Shown: piece after piece, positions 17,810 through 27,682 of the stretch
How positions within the stretch are numbered: the stretch's first letter is position 1
Layout of the letters: every line of letters begins with the position of its first letter
NCBI RefSeq assembly: GCF_900100255.1
Contig: NZ_FMTS01000001.1
Span: 434,001 to 498,000 of the forward strand
Length of the DNA: 64,000 nt
Direction of reading: 5' to 3'
Origin: Asticcacaulis taihuensis
GTDB taxonomy: Bacteria; Pseudomonadota; Alphaproteobacteria; Caulobacterales; Caulobacteraceae
Notes under the pieces: generated by a model
The model's input: only the letters and a program-made list of their open reading frames with translations
Told to the model about the DNA's origin: nothing
The model's database searches: none
Made by a program: the position numbers and the translations under genes

Positions 17810-19948
17810 TCATTTCCGGCTGGGCGCGCGGAAGCCTAGCAGACGCAGGGCGTTGATCGTGACGAGCACGGTCGCGCCCGTGTCGGCCAGGATCGCCATC
17901 CACAGGGTGGTCGTGCCCATTAGGGTTGTCACCAGGAAGATGGCTTTCAAGCCCAGTGCTAAGGCGATGTTCTGCCAGATATTGCCAAGTGTCGCCTTCG
18001 ACAGATAAACCAGGTCAGCCACGCCGCCGACGCGATTAGAGAACAAGGCCACCTCAGCGGTTTCGATGGCGACATCCGTGCCGCCGCCCATGGCGATGCC
18101 AACAGACGAGGCTGCGAGTGCCGGCGCATCATTGATCCCGTCACCAACCATGGCGACGGGCCCGCTGGCCTTCAGCTCGCCGATAATCTTCAACTTCTCT
18201 TCCGGAATCAGCTTGGCGCGCGCCTGTAAGCCGACCGACGCGGCGATGGCCTTGGCTGCGCGTTCGTTGTCCCCCGTCAGCATGATCGACTGGATGCCCA
18301 AGGCGGTCAGTGCCTGAATGCCCGTCGTGGCGTCATCGCGAAGTTCGTCCCGGATTGCGATCAAGCCCTGCGCCCCGGTGCCAGTCATGACGACGACCAC
18401 CGTCTTGCCCTGTCCCTCCAGATCATCGATGGTCTTTTGCACCTCGGGTGTGAACGGTGCCTTCTCAGCGGCAAACGACGGCGAGCCAACCGAGACGAAG
18501 CCGGATTTCAGGCGCGCTGTTACGGCTTTGCCAGGTTTGGCGACGGCCCCCCCGAAGCTGGCCGGAAGGTCCAGCTTTCGGGCTTCCGCCGCTTCGACGA
18601 TCGCTACGGCGAGCGGGTGGGATGATGTTTTTTCCACGGCGGCGGCAATGGCGAGGACACTGTCTTCCTCGCCCTCCAAAGCAATGATGTCAGTTACCGT
18701 GGGCTTGCCTATAGTCAAAGTCCCGGTCTTGTCGAAAGCTACGGTCTTGATCTTGCCTAGGGTCTCAAGCGCTGCGCCGCCCTTTATAAGCAGGCCTTGA
18801 CGCGCACCGGCCGACAAGCCTGACGCGATGGCCGCAGGTGTGGAAATGATCAACGCACAAGGGCAGGCAATCAGGAGCGTCGCGAGACCGCGATAGATCC
18901 AGGTCATCCAGTCCGCCCCGAACAGGAGTGGGGGTATAACAATGACCAGGGCGGCAACGACCATGGCGCCGGGGGTGTACCACAGGCTGAAACGATCGAT
19001 CAGCCGTGCCGTCGGCGCCTTCGACTCTTGCGCCTCCTCGACCATGTGCACGATGCGGGCAATGGTATTGTCGGCTGCTTCATTCTCGATTTCGATGCGC
19101 AGTTCGGCATTGGCATTGATGCTGCCGGCAAATACCTTAGCGCCCGGTTCTTTGAGCACAGGTACGGATTCCCCCGTCACCGGCGCTTCGTTGACATCTG
19201 ATGCTCCCGACACGACCTTACCGTCCGAAGGCACGCGGTCGCCCGGCCGTACCACGGCGATGTCACCGATCTTCAGATCGGCGACCGGGACTTCCGATAT
19301 CTGCCCGTCTTTTTCGCGAAAAGCCGTCTTCGGCATCAGGTTGATCAAGGATTTGATGCCGCGACGCGCACTGGCGGCCGCGACGTTTTCTAATAGTTCG
19401 CCAACGGCAAACAGGAAGACGACTACCGCCGCCTCTTCCGCCTTGCCGATGCAGATGGCGCCGACCGACGCCACGGTCATCAAGGTTTCGATCGTGAAAG
19501 GCGTGCCTGACAGGATACCCTTGACCGCCTTGCGGGCAATCGGCAATCCCCCGATCAGGGTCGCCGCGACAAAGACCCATTGACGGGACGGCGGGAACAG
19601 CTGACCGATGAGAAAGGCGATGCCGACGGCGACCGCGGTGTAAAACACAAGTTTCGCCTTTGCGGTTTTCCACCAAGGACCCGTTTCGGCGGATTCCTCG
19701 TGGCCCGACGCGCCGTGTTTTTTCGGCTCAACGGGGACGGGTTTATAGCCCAACTTCGTCACCTTTGTTTCCACGTCCGCCTGTGAGGCCTGCGTCTCGT
19801 CCAGATCCAGGGACAACATGCAGGTTTGGTAATTGACGCGAATATTGGAAACCCCCAGCACCTTCTCCAGGGCGGTCTCTATCTTCAGCGCGCAAGAGGC
19901 ACAGTCCATGCCCTCGACGCGGGTTCGATATGCAATCGTGTCGGCCAT
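17810..19948 (-). CDS. zntA: Zn/Cd/Pb-type P1B ATPase
   Basis: A 712-residue heavy-metal ATPase. The N-terminal HMA domain has GMDCASC (Cys16, Cys19). Core motifs are CPCALIISTPAAI (Cys362/Cys364), DKTGTLTIGKP, SSHPLA and GDGINDAPAL. CPC followed by ALIISTP, rather than ALGLATP, is characteristic of divalent Zn/Cd/Pb exporters, so it differs in substrate from the copper ATPase at 6548. It lies upstream of, and away from, a Czc-type efflux set on the same strand, giving two export steps for the same class of metals. Confidence 0.92.
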   Translation of the reverse strand: MADTIAYRTRVEGMDCASCALKIETALEKVLGVSNIRVNYQTCMLSLDLDETQASQADVETKVTKLGYKPVPVEPKKHGASGHEESAETGPWWKTAKAKLVFYTAVAVGIAFLIGQLFPPSRQWVFVAATLIGGLPIARKAVKGILSGTPFTIETLMTVASVGAICIGKAEEAAVVVFLFAVGELLENVAAASARRGIKSLINLMPKTAFREKDGQISEVPVADLKIGDIAVVRPGDRVPSDGKVVSGASDVNEAPVTGESVPVLKEPGAKVFAGSINANAELRIEIENEAADNTIARIVHMVEEAQESKAPTARLIDRFSLWYTPGAMVVAALVIVIPPLLFGADWMTWIYRGLATLLIACPCALIISTPAAIASGLSAGARQGLLIKGGAALETLGKIKTVAFDKTGTLTIGKPTVTDIIALEGEEDSVLAIAAAVEKTSSHPLAVAIVEAAEARKLDLPASFGGAVAKPGKAVTARLKSGFVSVGSPSFAAEKAPFTPEVQKTIDDLEGQGKTVVVVMTGTGAQGLIAIRDELRDDATTGIQALTALGIQSIMLTGDNERAAKAIAASVGLQARAKLIPEEKLKIIGELKASGPVAMVGDGINDAPALAASSVGIAMGGGTDVAIETAEVALFSNRVGGVADLVYLSKATLGNIWQNIALALGLKAIFLVTTLMGTTTLWMAILADTGATVLVTINALRLLGFRAPSRK

Positions 19949-20003
19949 TGTCTACCTACTGGTTCTGTCATGCGCACAGGCACGACCTTAAATTCAAAGG
20001 GCA

Positions 20004-20034
20004 CATGTCCAGGCGGAGCGCTCGCCTGGACATG
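20004..20034 (-). terminator. 12-bp perfect hairpin after the RND pump gene
   Basis: Arms CATGTCCAGGCG (20004-20015) and the complement (20023-20034) with a 7-base loop lie 7 bases past the stop of the minus-strand RND gene. On the minus strand only short T clusters follow, so it may be a weak intrinsic terminator or an mRNA-stabilising hairpin. Confidence 0.55.
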
Positions 20035-20041
20035 CGTAGGC

Positions 20042-23000
20042 TTATTCTGCGGGCGTCTCAACACCTGCCGGCAGTGACCGCGTCGGCTTGACCCTTTGGC
20101 CGGCCGACAAGATCACTTGTGTGATTGCCGGCAGGACCAAAAGCGTGAGGATCGTCGCGGCCACGAGCCCACCGATCACGACGGTTGCCAGCGGCTTCTG
20201 CACCTCCGCGCCCGTGCCGCTCCCGATGGCCATCGGGATGAACCCGATCGCGGGGACGAGCCCGGTCATGATGACAGGTCTCACTCGTTCCATCGTACCG
20301 GTAACGATCGCCTCCGTGAGTTCAACACCCGCTTCCAGGCGCTCACGGATACTGGACATGACGACCAACCCGTTGAGGACCGCGACGCCGGACAGGCATA
20401 TGAAGCCCACCGCTGCCGACACCGAGAACGCGATGCCTGTCCCAGCCAGGGTGAACACGCCCCCCGCCAAGCCAAGCGGGATAGCGGCAAAGACCGATAT
20501 CGCCCGGCCTAGACCGCCCAGAGCCAGGTACAGGAGGAGGAAGATAACCACGAAGCATATGGGCACCACGATCATCAGACGGTCCGATGCCGCTTTCAGG
20601 TTCTGGAACTGCCCGCCCCACTCCAGCCATGAGCCGGTTGGCAGGGCAACAGACTCGACCTTAGGCATGGCGTCCTTGACGAAGGAACCGACATCGCGGT
20701 CACGGACATTCGCCTGGATGACGATGCGCCGCTTACCGTTTTCCCGGGAGATTTGGTTCAATCCTTCGGTCACACTGAATTGCGCGACCTGGGACAGAGG
20801 CACCGAACCCCGCACGCGGCCGCCCTCTTCCGGCAGCATGACCGGAAGCGCCTTCAAGGCATCGAGGTTGTCGCGTGTGCCTTGCGGCACCCGCACCACG
20901 ATGTCGAACCGGCGATCCCCTTCGAAGACCAAGCCGGCCTCCCGCCCCCCCATGGCGGTCGCCACCGTGTCGGCGACCTCCTCGACGGTCAGACCATAAC
21001 GGGCGATTGCGGCCCGATCGAACCGAACGTCAAGCGTCGGTGAGCCATCCGTCTGCTCGGCCTTGACGTCGGCCGCACCGGGTATGGTCTGGAGCTGGGC
21101 CACGATTTTCGCGGCCGAAGCACTCATCTTTTCCAGATCGTCGCCATAGAGCTTGATGGCGACATCGCCGCGAACGCCCGCGATCAGTTCGTTGAACCGC
21201 AGTTGGATCGGCTGGCTGACCTCATACCCCTGGCCGATCTGGCCGTTCGCCTTCTGCTCGATGCGCTCCAGGATGTCCTGCTTGGTCCTGACACCCTTCG
21301 GCCATTCCTTTTCCGGCTTCAGGATGACGAACCCGTCAGAGATATTGGCCGGCATCGGATCGGTGGCGACTTCGGCCGTCCCCGTTTTCGAGAACATCAA
21401 AGCCACCTCCGGCAGAGACGTGACGGCGCGCTCCACGCCTTTTTGCATGGCCACCGATTGCTCCAGCGAGGTGGAGGGCACGCGCTGCGAGGCCAGGGCC
21501 ATATTTTTCTCGTCGAGTTGCGGGATGAACTCCTGGCCGAGCAGGGTGAAAACAAACCCCGACACGACAAATATCCCGAAGCCACCGGCAATGAAGGGCC
21601 AGGGCCGAGCAACGACCCTGGACAGGATCGGCGCGTAGATGCGCTTGATGTAGCGAATGATACCGACCTCCTTTTCCGTCACCTTGCCGCGGATCAGCAG
21701 GGCGATCAGGGCCGGCACGAAGGTCAGGGAGAGGACGAACGCCGCCGCCAAGGCTAACATGATGGTGATGGCCATGGGGGTAAACGTCTTGCCCTCGACC
21801 CCCGTGAACATCAGCAGTGGCGTGAACACCAGGAAAATGATGGCCTGGCCGAAAACGGTCGGCTTGATCATCTCCTGACTGGATAGCGTCGTTTCCTGAA
21901 GGCGTTCACTTAAGGTGAGCAAACGTCCTTCGTGATGCTGGCGTTCAGCCAGCCTGCGCAGGCTGTTTTCGATAATGATCACGGTGCCATCGACAATCAG
22001 GCCAAAATCGAGGGCGCCCAGGCTCATCAGGTTGCCCGGCACTTTCAGGGCGTTCATACCAATCGCCATCATCAGGAAAGAGAACGGAATGACCAGGACG
22101 GCGATGATCGCCGCCCGAACATTGCCGAGGAGGAAGAAGAGCGCGGCCGCGACCAGAATCGCCCCTTCCAGCAGGTTCTTCTGCACCGTATGGACCGTGG
22201 CATTGACCAGTTTGGACCGGTCAAGGGTCGGGGTCACCTTGATGCCAGGCGGCAGGGATTTGTCGACAGTCTTGAGTTTATCACCGACCGCCTTTGCCAC
22301 GGTGCGGCTGTTTTCACCGATGAGCATCAGGGTTGTCCCGACCACGACCTCGTGGCCGTTCATGGTCGCCGCGCCCGTGCGCAGTTCGCCGCCAAGCTTC
22401 ACGTCGGCCACGTCTCGAACGGCCACAGCAACGCCGCCCCGCGTGGCGACGACCGCCTCCCGGATCTCATCGAGGGACCGGATGCGGGCGTCGGCGCGGA
22501 CGAGATAAGCTTCACCGCCGCGATTGAGAAAGTTGGCGCCAACCGATAGATTGGCCTTTTCGAGCGCCGTGGCCAGATCCGAGAAGGAGATGCCGTAGGC
22601 ACTGAGTTTGACCGGGTCAGGTTCGACTACGAATTGCTTCTCGTAGCCGCCGATCGTATCGACGCCGGCGACACCAGTGACGGATCGCAGTTGCGGGGAA
22701 ATAATCCAGTCCTGAACGGTCCGGAGATAGGCGGCGCGCGCCACCTCGTCCGACAGGCGATCCCCCTCCGGTGTCAGATAGCTGGCGTCGGACTGCCAGC
22801 CAGGTTCACCGTCCTTGATGGTTGCGCCCTTCCCGTCGGGACGGGCGAAGTCGATGGCATACATATAGACTTCGCCAAGACCCGTCGTGACGGGGCCAAC
22901 CTGGGGCTGACTGCCTTCCGGCAGACTGTCGCGGGCCTGGGTCAGGCGCTCACTGACCTGTTGGCGCGCAAAATACAGGTCCGTGCCTTCGGAGAAAATG

Positions 23001-23284
23001 GCTGTAACTTGCGAAAACCCATTCCGTGACAAGGAGCGTGTCGTCTCCAGGCCGGGAATGCCGGCCAACGCGGTCTCTACCGGAAATGTCACGCGTTTTT
23101 CGATTTCGACAGGCGACAGGCCGGGATCAACAGTGTTAATCTGTACCTGTTTGTTGGTGATGTCCGGCACGGCGTCGATCGGCAGTTTGGTGAGCTGCCA
23201 CGCGCCGATCCCGGCGATAAAGGCAAACAGAAGGACAACGGCCCAGCGGGCGCGCACGCTCAGGGCAATGAGGTTGGCGATCAT
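20042..23284 (-). CDS. czcA: CzcA-type divalent metal RND efflux pump
   Basis: A 1080-residue heavy-metal RND transporter. The TM4 signature DFGLIVDGTVIIIEN belongs to the DFG-x3-DG group found in Zn/Co/Cd and Ni/Co pumps, unlike the AIGAMVDAA type of the copper pump at 890. Other family stretches include KLPIDAVPDITNKQVQINT at the N-terminus and GLVPAIGFIPMAIG near the end. It is the last gene of a czcC-czcB-czcA operon with a one-base overlap to czcB. Exact metal (Zn, Co, Cd, Ni) is not determinable. Confidence 0.93.
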   Translation of the reverse strand: MIANLIALSVRARWAVVLLFAFIAGIGAWQLTKLPIDAVPDITNKQVQINTVDPGLSPVEIEKRVTFPVETALAGIPGLETTRSLSRNGFSQVTAIFSEGTDLYFARQQVSERLTQARDSLPEGSQPQVGPVTTGLGEVYMYAIDFARPDGKGATIKDGEPGWQSDASYLTPEGDRLSDEVARAAYLRTVQDWIISPQLRSVTGVAGVDTIGGYEKQFVVEPDPVKLSAYGISFSDLATALEKANLSVGANFLNRGGEAYLVRADARIRSLDEIREAVVATRGGVAVAVRDVADVKLGGELRTGAATMNGHEVVVGTTLMLIGENSRTVAKAVGDKLKTVDKSLPPGIKVTPTLDRSKLVNATVHTVQKNLLEGAILVAAALFFLLGNVRAAIIAVLVIPFSFLMMAIGMNALKVPGNLMSLGALDFGLIVDGTVIIIENSLRRLAERQHHEGRLLTLSERLQETTLSSQEMIKPTVFGQAIIFLVFTPLLMFTGVEGKTFTPMAITIMLALAAAFVLSLTFVPALIALLIRGKVTEKEVGIIRYIKRIYAPILSRVVARPWPFIAGGFGIFVVSGFVFTLLGQEFIPQLDEKNMALASQRVPSTSLEQSVAMQKGVERAVTSLPEVALMFSKTGTAEVATDPMPANISDGFVILKPEKEWPKGVRTKQDILERIEQKANGQIGQGYEVSQPIQLRFNELIAGVRGDVAIKLYGDDLEKMSASAAKIVAQLQTIPGAADVKAEQTDGSPTLDVRFDRAAIARYGLTVEEVADTVATAMGGREAGLVFEGDRRFDIVVRVPQGTRDNLDALKALPVMLPEEGGRVRGSVPLSQVAQFSVTEGLNQISRENGKRRIVIQANVRDRDVGSFVKDAMPKVESVALPTGSWLEWGGQFQNLKAASDRLMIVVPICFVVIFLLLYLALGGLGRAISVFAAIPLGLAGGVFTLAGTGIAFSVSAAVGFICLSGVAVLNGLVVMSSIRERLEAGVELTEAIVTGTMERVRPVIMTGLVPAIGFIPMAIGSGTGAEVQKPLATVVIGGLVAATILTLLVLPAITQVILSAGQRVKPTRSLPAGVETPAE

Positions 23285-24441
23285 CAGTGCTCCTCCCCTT
23301 CACCCTTGCCCAGTTCCGCTTTCAAGACAAACGCATTGCGGGACGCAATGGATTGGCCTGCCGACAAGCCGCTCAGGACCTCGACCCGGCCGGCCGAGGC
23401 CTGTCCGATCGTCACGGGTGTCGGTTTGAAACCATCGGCCGTGCGCACGAACACGACCGGCTTGCCTTCGACGGTCTGGACCGCATCTTCCGGGACGACA
23501 ATGGCGCCGCTCCCGCCGGCCTGACTTGGCAGAAGACGCACCTTGACCGACATGCCGGGCGTCAATTCAGCGGTATCCGCGTCGATGACCGCCGTCGCAG
23601 CGCGCGTCTCCGCGTTCAGCGACGGGGTGACCGCTCGGACGCGCGCCTCCAGCACCTGACCGTTTGCCAAGTCAACCTGGACTCGGTCGCCCACCGCGAG
23701 ACGCTGGGCGTCAGAGGCGCTAACAGGCGCCTCGATCTGAACGTGTTTGGGATCGGACACCCGGAACAGCTCTGTCTCCGGCTGGACGAAGGCGCCCAAT
23801 GTCACCGTACTTGTTGTGACGCGACCCGTTATCGGACTGTTGACAGCGACGCTGTGACCGTCTCCGGTCACATGGGCGGCGCCGGCCGCCGCCTCGGCGC
23901 GGTTCAGTTCTGCCTGCGCGGCACTGGCTTCTGCCTGTGCCCGCTCGTAATCCGCGCGCGGCGATACCTTTTGCTCGAACAGCGACTTTTCGCGGACAAG
24001 ATTCAGTTGGGCCAGGTTGGCTCTTGCCCTCGCGCTCGTCCGGTCGGCAGATATCTGTCCGGCATCGCGACTTTCTATTATCGCAACGGTTTCTCCAGCG
24101 CTCACTGGATCGCCAAGGCGTTTCAGTATGCGTGTGACCGCGCCACCGGCGCGGGCTGTCAGGATGGCCTGGCCGGTTGGCGTGGCCGTGACACTCCCTT
24201 GCGACAGGATTTCCGAGGACAGGCCGCCGACATTGATCGACGTGACGCCGATCGCCGCGGCCTGGATGGCTTCCGGAGTCACCTTGATCGTATCCAGGTG
24301 GCCGGCATCCTCAACGGACTCAGGCGCAGCGGTCGCTGCGGGTGTGTCTGCCGTCAATCGCGCCAGTCCGAAACCGCCGGCGGCCGCAAGCACGACGGCG
24401 AGCGCGCCGCCAAAGATCAGTTTGTTGTTGGTGCGGTTCAT
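23284..24441 (-). CDS. czcB: CzcB-type periplasmic adaptor
   Basis: A 385-residue membrane-fusion protein with a single N-terminal membrane helix (LIFGGALAVVLAAAGGFGLARL), a lipoyl/barrel-sandwich domain interrupted by a coiled-coil hairpin (rich in Ala, Glu and Arg around residues 140-190), and a beta-barrel domain (LTPGMSVKVRLLP). It bridges CzcA and CzcC. Overlaps czcA by one base and czcC by four. Confidence 0.92.
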   Translation of the reverse strand: MNRTNNKLIFGGALAVVLAAAGGFGLARLTADTPAATAAPESVEDAGHLDTIKVTPEAIQAAAIGVTSINVGGLSSEILSQGSVTATPTGQAILTARAGGAVTRILKRLGDPVSAGETVAIIESRDAGQISADRTSARARANLAQLNLVREKSLFEQKVSPRADYERAQAEASAAQAELNRAEAAAGAAHVTGDGHSVAVNSPITGRVTTSTVTLGAFVQPETELFRVSDPKHVQIEAPVSASDAQRLAVGDRVQVDLANGQVLEARVRAVTPSLNAETRAATAVIDADTAELTPGMSVKVRLLPSQAGGSGAIVVPEDAVQTVEGKPVVFVRTADGFKPTPVTIGQASAGRVEVLSGLSAGQSIASRNAFVLKAELGKGEGEEH

Positions 24442-25691
24442 GACGCATCTCCAAAAGGGGCAATGCCTTGCAGGCGCGCCAGCGCGGCTTCGGCGTTCAG
24501 GCGTTCCAGTTTGGCGGTGAGCGTTTGCTCGCGGGCCTCAACCAGCGTACGCCGGGCCGTTACCAGCTCACTGAGCGGCAACTTACCGCTTTCGTAGCCA
24601 ATGCGGGTCAACCGATAGGCCTCCGCCGCTGACTGCTCATTTGAGGTTGCGGCCTTCACCCGGCTGAAGGCGGCCCGCAAGCGCGCGCTTTCTGACTGAG
24701 CCTCCGCCTGTGCGTCCAGGCGCGCGATATTCATTCGTTGTTCGGCAGCGGCGAGGTCGGCCTGAGCGGCGCTGATATTGCCGCGATTGCGATCAAAGAT
24801 CGGGAATGGCACGGACACACCCCCGACCAACGCATTGGCATCGTCACCGGCCAGGCGCCGCACGCCCACAGAGACAGTCAGTTCTGGACTGGCGCGTGTT
24901 TGCTCGACACGAATGAGCTTCGCCATCCGATCACGCTCGGCGCGCGCGGCCAGATAGACTGGACTTTGTACCGGATTGATTACCGGTATGGCTTCCGTCG
25001 TCTCAGCATGTGCCAGCAAATTACCGGCAATGGATGTGAATGGCGCCGGCGCATCGACAAGGGCGGATAGTTTGGCGAAAGCGCTGTCGCGCTCCGCCAG
25101 GGCCTCATCAATGTCCGCCTGCGCCGCGTCAACGGCGGCATTTGCCTGAATGGATCGCAGATCCGGCTCCTTGCCGGCTTTCACCAGGGCATTGGCAATC
25201 CGGGCATCCTCTTCGACCAGACCGCGCGCGTCGCGCGCCAATTGCAGTCGCACGTCAGCGGCTTCAGCCCCGGCATAGGCCTGTGCCAGATCGAAGGCGA
25301 AATCGGCCTGTGACTGCACTGATTTCGCCGTCGCCGCGTCGACACCCGCCTGCCCGGCCTCACGGCGAGCCAAACGCTTGCCGCCGAGTTCGAGAGTCTG
25401 TTCCACAGAGGCGGTCGTTTCCGCATTGTCACCACCGCGGAATGGGCCCTGCCCGCCAAAATTCTCCACTTCCAGGCTTAAGGTGGGGTTGGGTCGGGCA
25501 GCGGCCTGGCGGAATTGCCCTTGGGCGGATTGAACCCCCGCCTCTGCTTCTCGCACGCGTGGTGCCGTGTCCGACTGCCGCAGCAGCTCGGTGAATGAAG
25601 GCGCCTGCTCGGCGCACGCGGGCATGGCCAGCGCATACAGGCTCGCGCCTGCGACAGCCGCGCACAGCGGCCTTATCGATCGAAATCGCAT
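24438..25691 (-). CDS. czcC: CzcC-type outer-membrane channel
   Basis: A 417-residue TolC-superfamily protein with a signal peptide (to about residue 27), two repeats of long Ala-rich helices typical of the periplasmic tunnel, and family motifs LSLEVENFGG and GVSVPFPIFDRNRGNI. It completes the tripartite CzcCBA complex that exports divalent metals to the outside. Confidence 0.92.
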   Translation of the reverse strand: MRFRSIRPLCAAVAGASLYALAMPACAEQAPSFTELLRQSDTAPRVREAEAGVQSAQGQFRQAAARPNPTLSLEVENFGGQGPFRGGDNAETTASVEQTLELGGKRLARREAGQAGVDAATAKSVQSQADFAFDLAQAYAGAEAADVRLQLARDARGLVEEDARIANALVKAGKEPDLRSIQANAAVDAAQADIDEALAERDSAFAKLSALVDAPAPFTSIAGNLLAHAETTEAIPVINPVQSPVYLAARAERDRMAKLIRVEQTRASPELTVSVGVRRLAGDDANALVGGVSVPFPIFDRNRGNISAAQADLAAAEQRMNIARLDAQAEAQSESARLRAAFSRVKAATSNEQSAAEAYRLTRIGYESGKLPLSELVTARRTLVEAREQTLTAKLERLNAEAALARLQGIAPFGDAS

Positions 25692-25717
25692 GAAATACCT
25701 CGAAAAAGATTAGAACA

Positions 25718-25735
25718 GCGCGCCTTCCGGCGCGC
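25718..25735 (-). other. GC-rich hairpin between the His-rich gene and czcC
   Basis: Arms GCGCGCC (25718-25724) and GGCGCGC (25729-25735) with loop TTCC lie in the 61-base gap. On the minus strand TTTTT occurs ~17 bases later. It could attenuate czcCBA relative to the upstream gene. Confidence 0.45.
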
Positions 25736-25752
25736 GCGTCGATTGGACGGAT

Positions 25753-26160
25753 CTAAGCTTTCGGAGGTTGGTCGGCCTGAGACGGGTCTATGCCTTGCAG
25801 AACGGTGATGCGGGCGGGCGCGAGGCGCGCGTCACCCAGTTGGTGTGGCGACGACGCTTCCATCGGCAAGGCGGGTGTACCCGAAGGCGCTTCTGCGTGA
25901 TGGTGATGATGCATCTCCAGGACGTCGTTGCCGTGGTCCGCACCGTTGTCAGGGATATGTTTAATGCAGCCGGCTTCCCCGGGCTCGCAATTGCAGACCC
26001 AACCGCCATCGGGCAGTTGATGATCGCCGCACGCAATATGAGACAGAACGGAGGCGTTGGCTTGGACCGCCGTCATGCCCATACCTAAGGTCAGCGCGAT
26101 GCAAAGCATCGTGCCAAACGCCCAAAGGCGAGACAAGACTGGCGAAACGGGTAATCTCAC
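25753..26160 (-). CDS. Secreted His/Cys-rich protein at the head of the czc set
   Basis: Using the GTG at 26160 gives 135 residues with a good signal peptide (VLSRLWAFGTMLCIALTLGMGMTAVQANA); a TTG at 26196 is also possible. The mature part has a Cys cluster (ACGDHQLPDGGWVCNCEPGEAGC) and a run of five His (MHHHHHAE), both fit for divalent metal binding. It lies directly upstream of czcCBA on the same strand. I do not recognise a named family; periplasmic metal binding is inferred. Confidence 0.7.
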   Translation of the reverse strand: MRLPVSPVLSRLWAFGTMLCIALTLGMGMTAVQANASVLSHIACGDHQLPDGGWVCNCEPGEAGCIKHIPDNGADHGNDVLEMHHHHHAEAPSGTPALPMEASSPHQLGDARLAPARITVLQGIDPSQADQPPKA

Positions 26161-26283
26161 GGGTTCATCTTTGCGGCGGATAGGCCGGCAAGTCAATGAC
26201 GCAGCCGCCGAAGATCACCTCGATAGCCGCATTCCGCTCTTGACGTCGCCCGATGGAAGTCAGACCGCTCAGATAGGCTGTGG

Positions 26284-26499
26284 TCACAATCTGCGTGTAT
26301 TCCGGCTAACGCCCTTATCGGCCTGAAGGAAGGCTTCGACGATGTAGGGCACCAGGTCCGCGACCTGCTCAGCCACCCCGTAAGCCGCTTCATATCGCGC
26401 GGCGTACTCCTTCAGCGCTTGGTTCAGATCGGCACCGATGGTGATGGTCAATTTAACGGGTGTGCGATCGGGCAGTTTCGGCAATTTCAGGTCGGTCAT
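26284..26499 (-). CDS. DUF2274 protein
   Basis: A 71-residue protein beginning MTDLKLPKLPDRTPVKLTI and continuing with a helical region (LNQALKEYAARYEAAYG). This is the DUF2274 family, found almost always directly after trbI in alphaproteobacterial Trb operons, as here with a 4-base gap. The short beta-strand plus helices suggest a ribbon-helix-helix-like fold. Function unknown. Confidence 0.88.
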   Translation of the reverse strand: MTDLKLPKLPDRTPVKLTITIGADLNQALKEYAARYEAAYGVAEQVADLVPYIVEAFLQADKGVSRNTRRL

Positions 26500-26503
26500 T
26501 GCG

Positions 26504-27682
26504 TCAGTCCTCCGCTGCTTCTGTCAGGTCGAGGTCCTTCTCCACAATCAGCCGAAGCGGCCAGCCAGGGCGAACCGTCAAGCTGGGTTGGATTTGAAGG
26601 GCGCGATCGACGATCCGCTGGCCAGCCACATTGGCCGTGTCCTGCGTGGACTGGCGCAGCGCGGCGACCAGGCGGTCGTCGTCGTCACGGCCCAGCTCGC
26701 CGGCTATGCCAAGCAAGGTGGACAATCCCATGCCCTTGAGTAACTTCGCGGTGTGCGCGTCGACGCGATCTTCAAGGCCGGCAAACCCCTGCGTATCCGC
26801 CGCCGGCAGATTGTCGATTTCCAGGGAACGGCCGTCCGGCCACACAAAGCGCTTCCAGACGATCAGGATGCGGGATTGTCCATAGGCCACCTGGCTGTCG
26901 TATTTTCCGATGATCCGCGTGCCGCGCGGGATCACGACGGTCACGCCGGTCGCGGAATCCCTGACGTCACGGGTCACCTGCGCGAGCACAAGCCCTGGTA
27001 GGTCCGAATTCAGGCCCGTGATGAGCGCGGCCGAGATGACCGTGCCCGCCAACACGACCTGGGAAGTTGGCGCCGGACGCAGGGCGTGCGGGTTTAGGGT
27101 GCCGGCTTGGTTCGCTTGGGTGAGGAACGCTATCTTTTGACTCTGCGCGTTCGCGGAGATGTCCGACGCTCCCCGTGTCAGACGAGAAACCGTTGTCTCT
27201 GCCGGATCTGCTCGCACACCCGTGAGCGCCACGGCCGGCGAAGACGGCGCCCCCGTCATAGCGAAAAACAGTCCGTTGCCCGCCTGCGCTGTTGAGGTGC
27301 TCACCGCGTGGCTGCCCGGTTCGGCCATCGGACCGTCAGCCGACCCGGCATGCCGCTGGTGGTGCTCCAGGATCGGACGCCCCAGATCGCCGGGCAAGGG
27401 CGCACCCAGCTGCGGGACATCCGCATAGGTCTTCGGCAGGGCCGCGATCTGATCGGGCACACCGGCCTTATGCTTCTCCGGATCGCTCTCCTGACCAGAC
27501 GATATTGTCGGATGGACCGACGTCGGGCCCAGGGATAGCCACACCATACCTGCCAAAGCCAGGCAACCGACGGCGGCACCGACGATCAGGACGTGACGCT
27601 TGATCCGGATGACCCGACGTGGCCGGGCGCGCAAGACCAGCATTTCCGGGTCAACCTTTTCGACGGGGACCGGCTTAGTCAT
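26504..27682 (-). CDS. trbI: Conjugal transfer protein TrbI (VirB10-like)
   Basis: The ATG at 27682 gives 392 residues and overlaps the trbG stop by 8 bases. There is a short cytoplasmic start, one TM helix (HVLIVGAAVGCLALAGMVWLSL), a Pro-containing periplasmic linker, and the VirB10/TrbI domain (VLAGTVISAALITGLNSDLPG, then VVIPRGTRIIGKYDSQVAYGQSR). TrbI spans both membranes as part of the core complex of the type IV secretion channel. Confidence 0.95.
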   Translation of the reverse strand: MTKPVPVEKVDPEMLVLRARPRRVIRIKRHVLIVGAAVGCLALAGMVWLSLGPTSVHPTISSGQESDPEKHKAGVPDQIAALPKTYADVPQLGAPLPGDLGRPILEHHQRHAGSADGPMAEPGSHAVSTSTAQAGNGLFFAMTGAPSSPAVALTGVRADPAETTVSRLTRGASDISANAQSQKIAFLTQANQAGTLNPHALRPAPTSQVVLAGTVISAALITGLNSDLPGLVLAQVTRDVRDSATGVTVVIPRGTRIIGKYDSQVAYGQSRILIVWKRFVWPDGRSLEIDNLPAADTQGFAGLEDRVDAHTAKLLKGMGLSTLLGIAGELGRDDDDRLVAALRQSTQDTANVAGQRIVDRALQIQPSLTVRPGWPLRLIVEKDLDLTEAAED

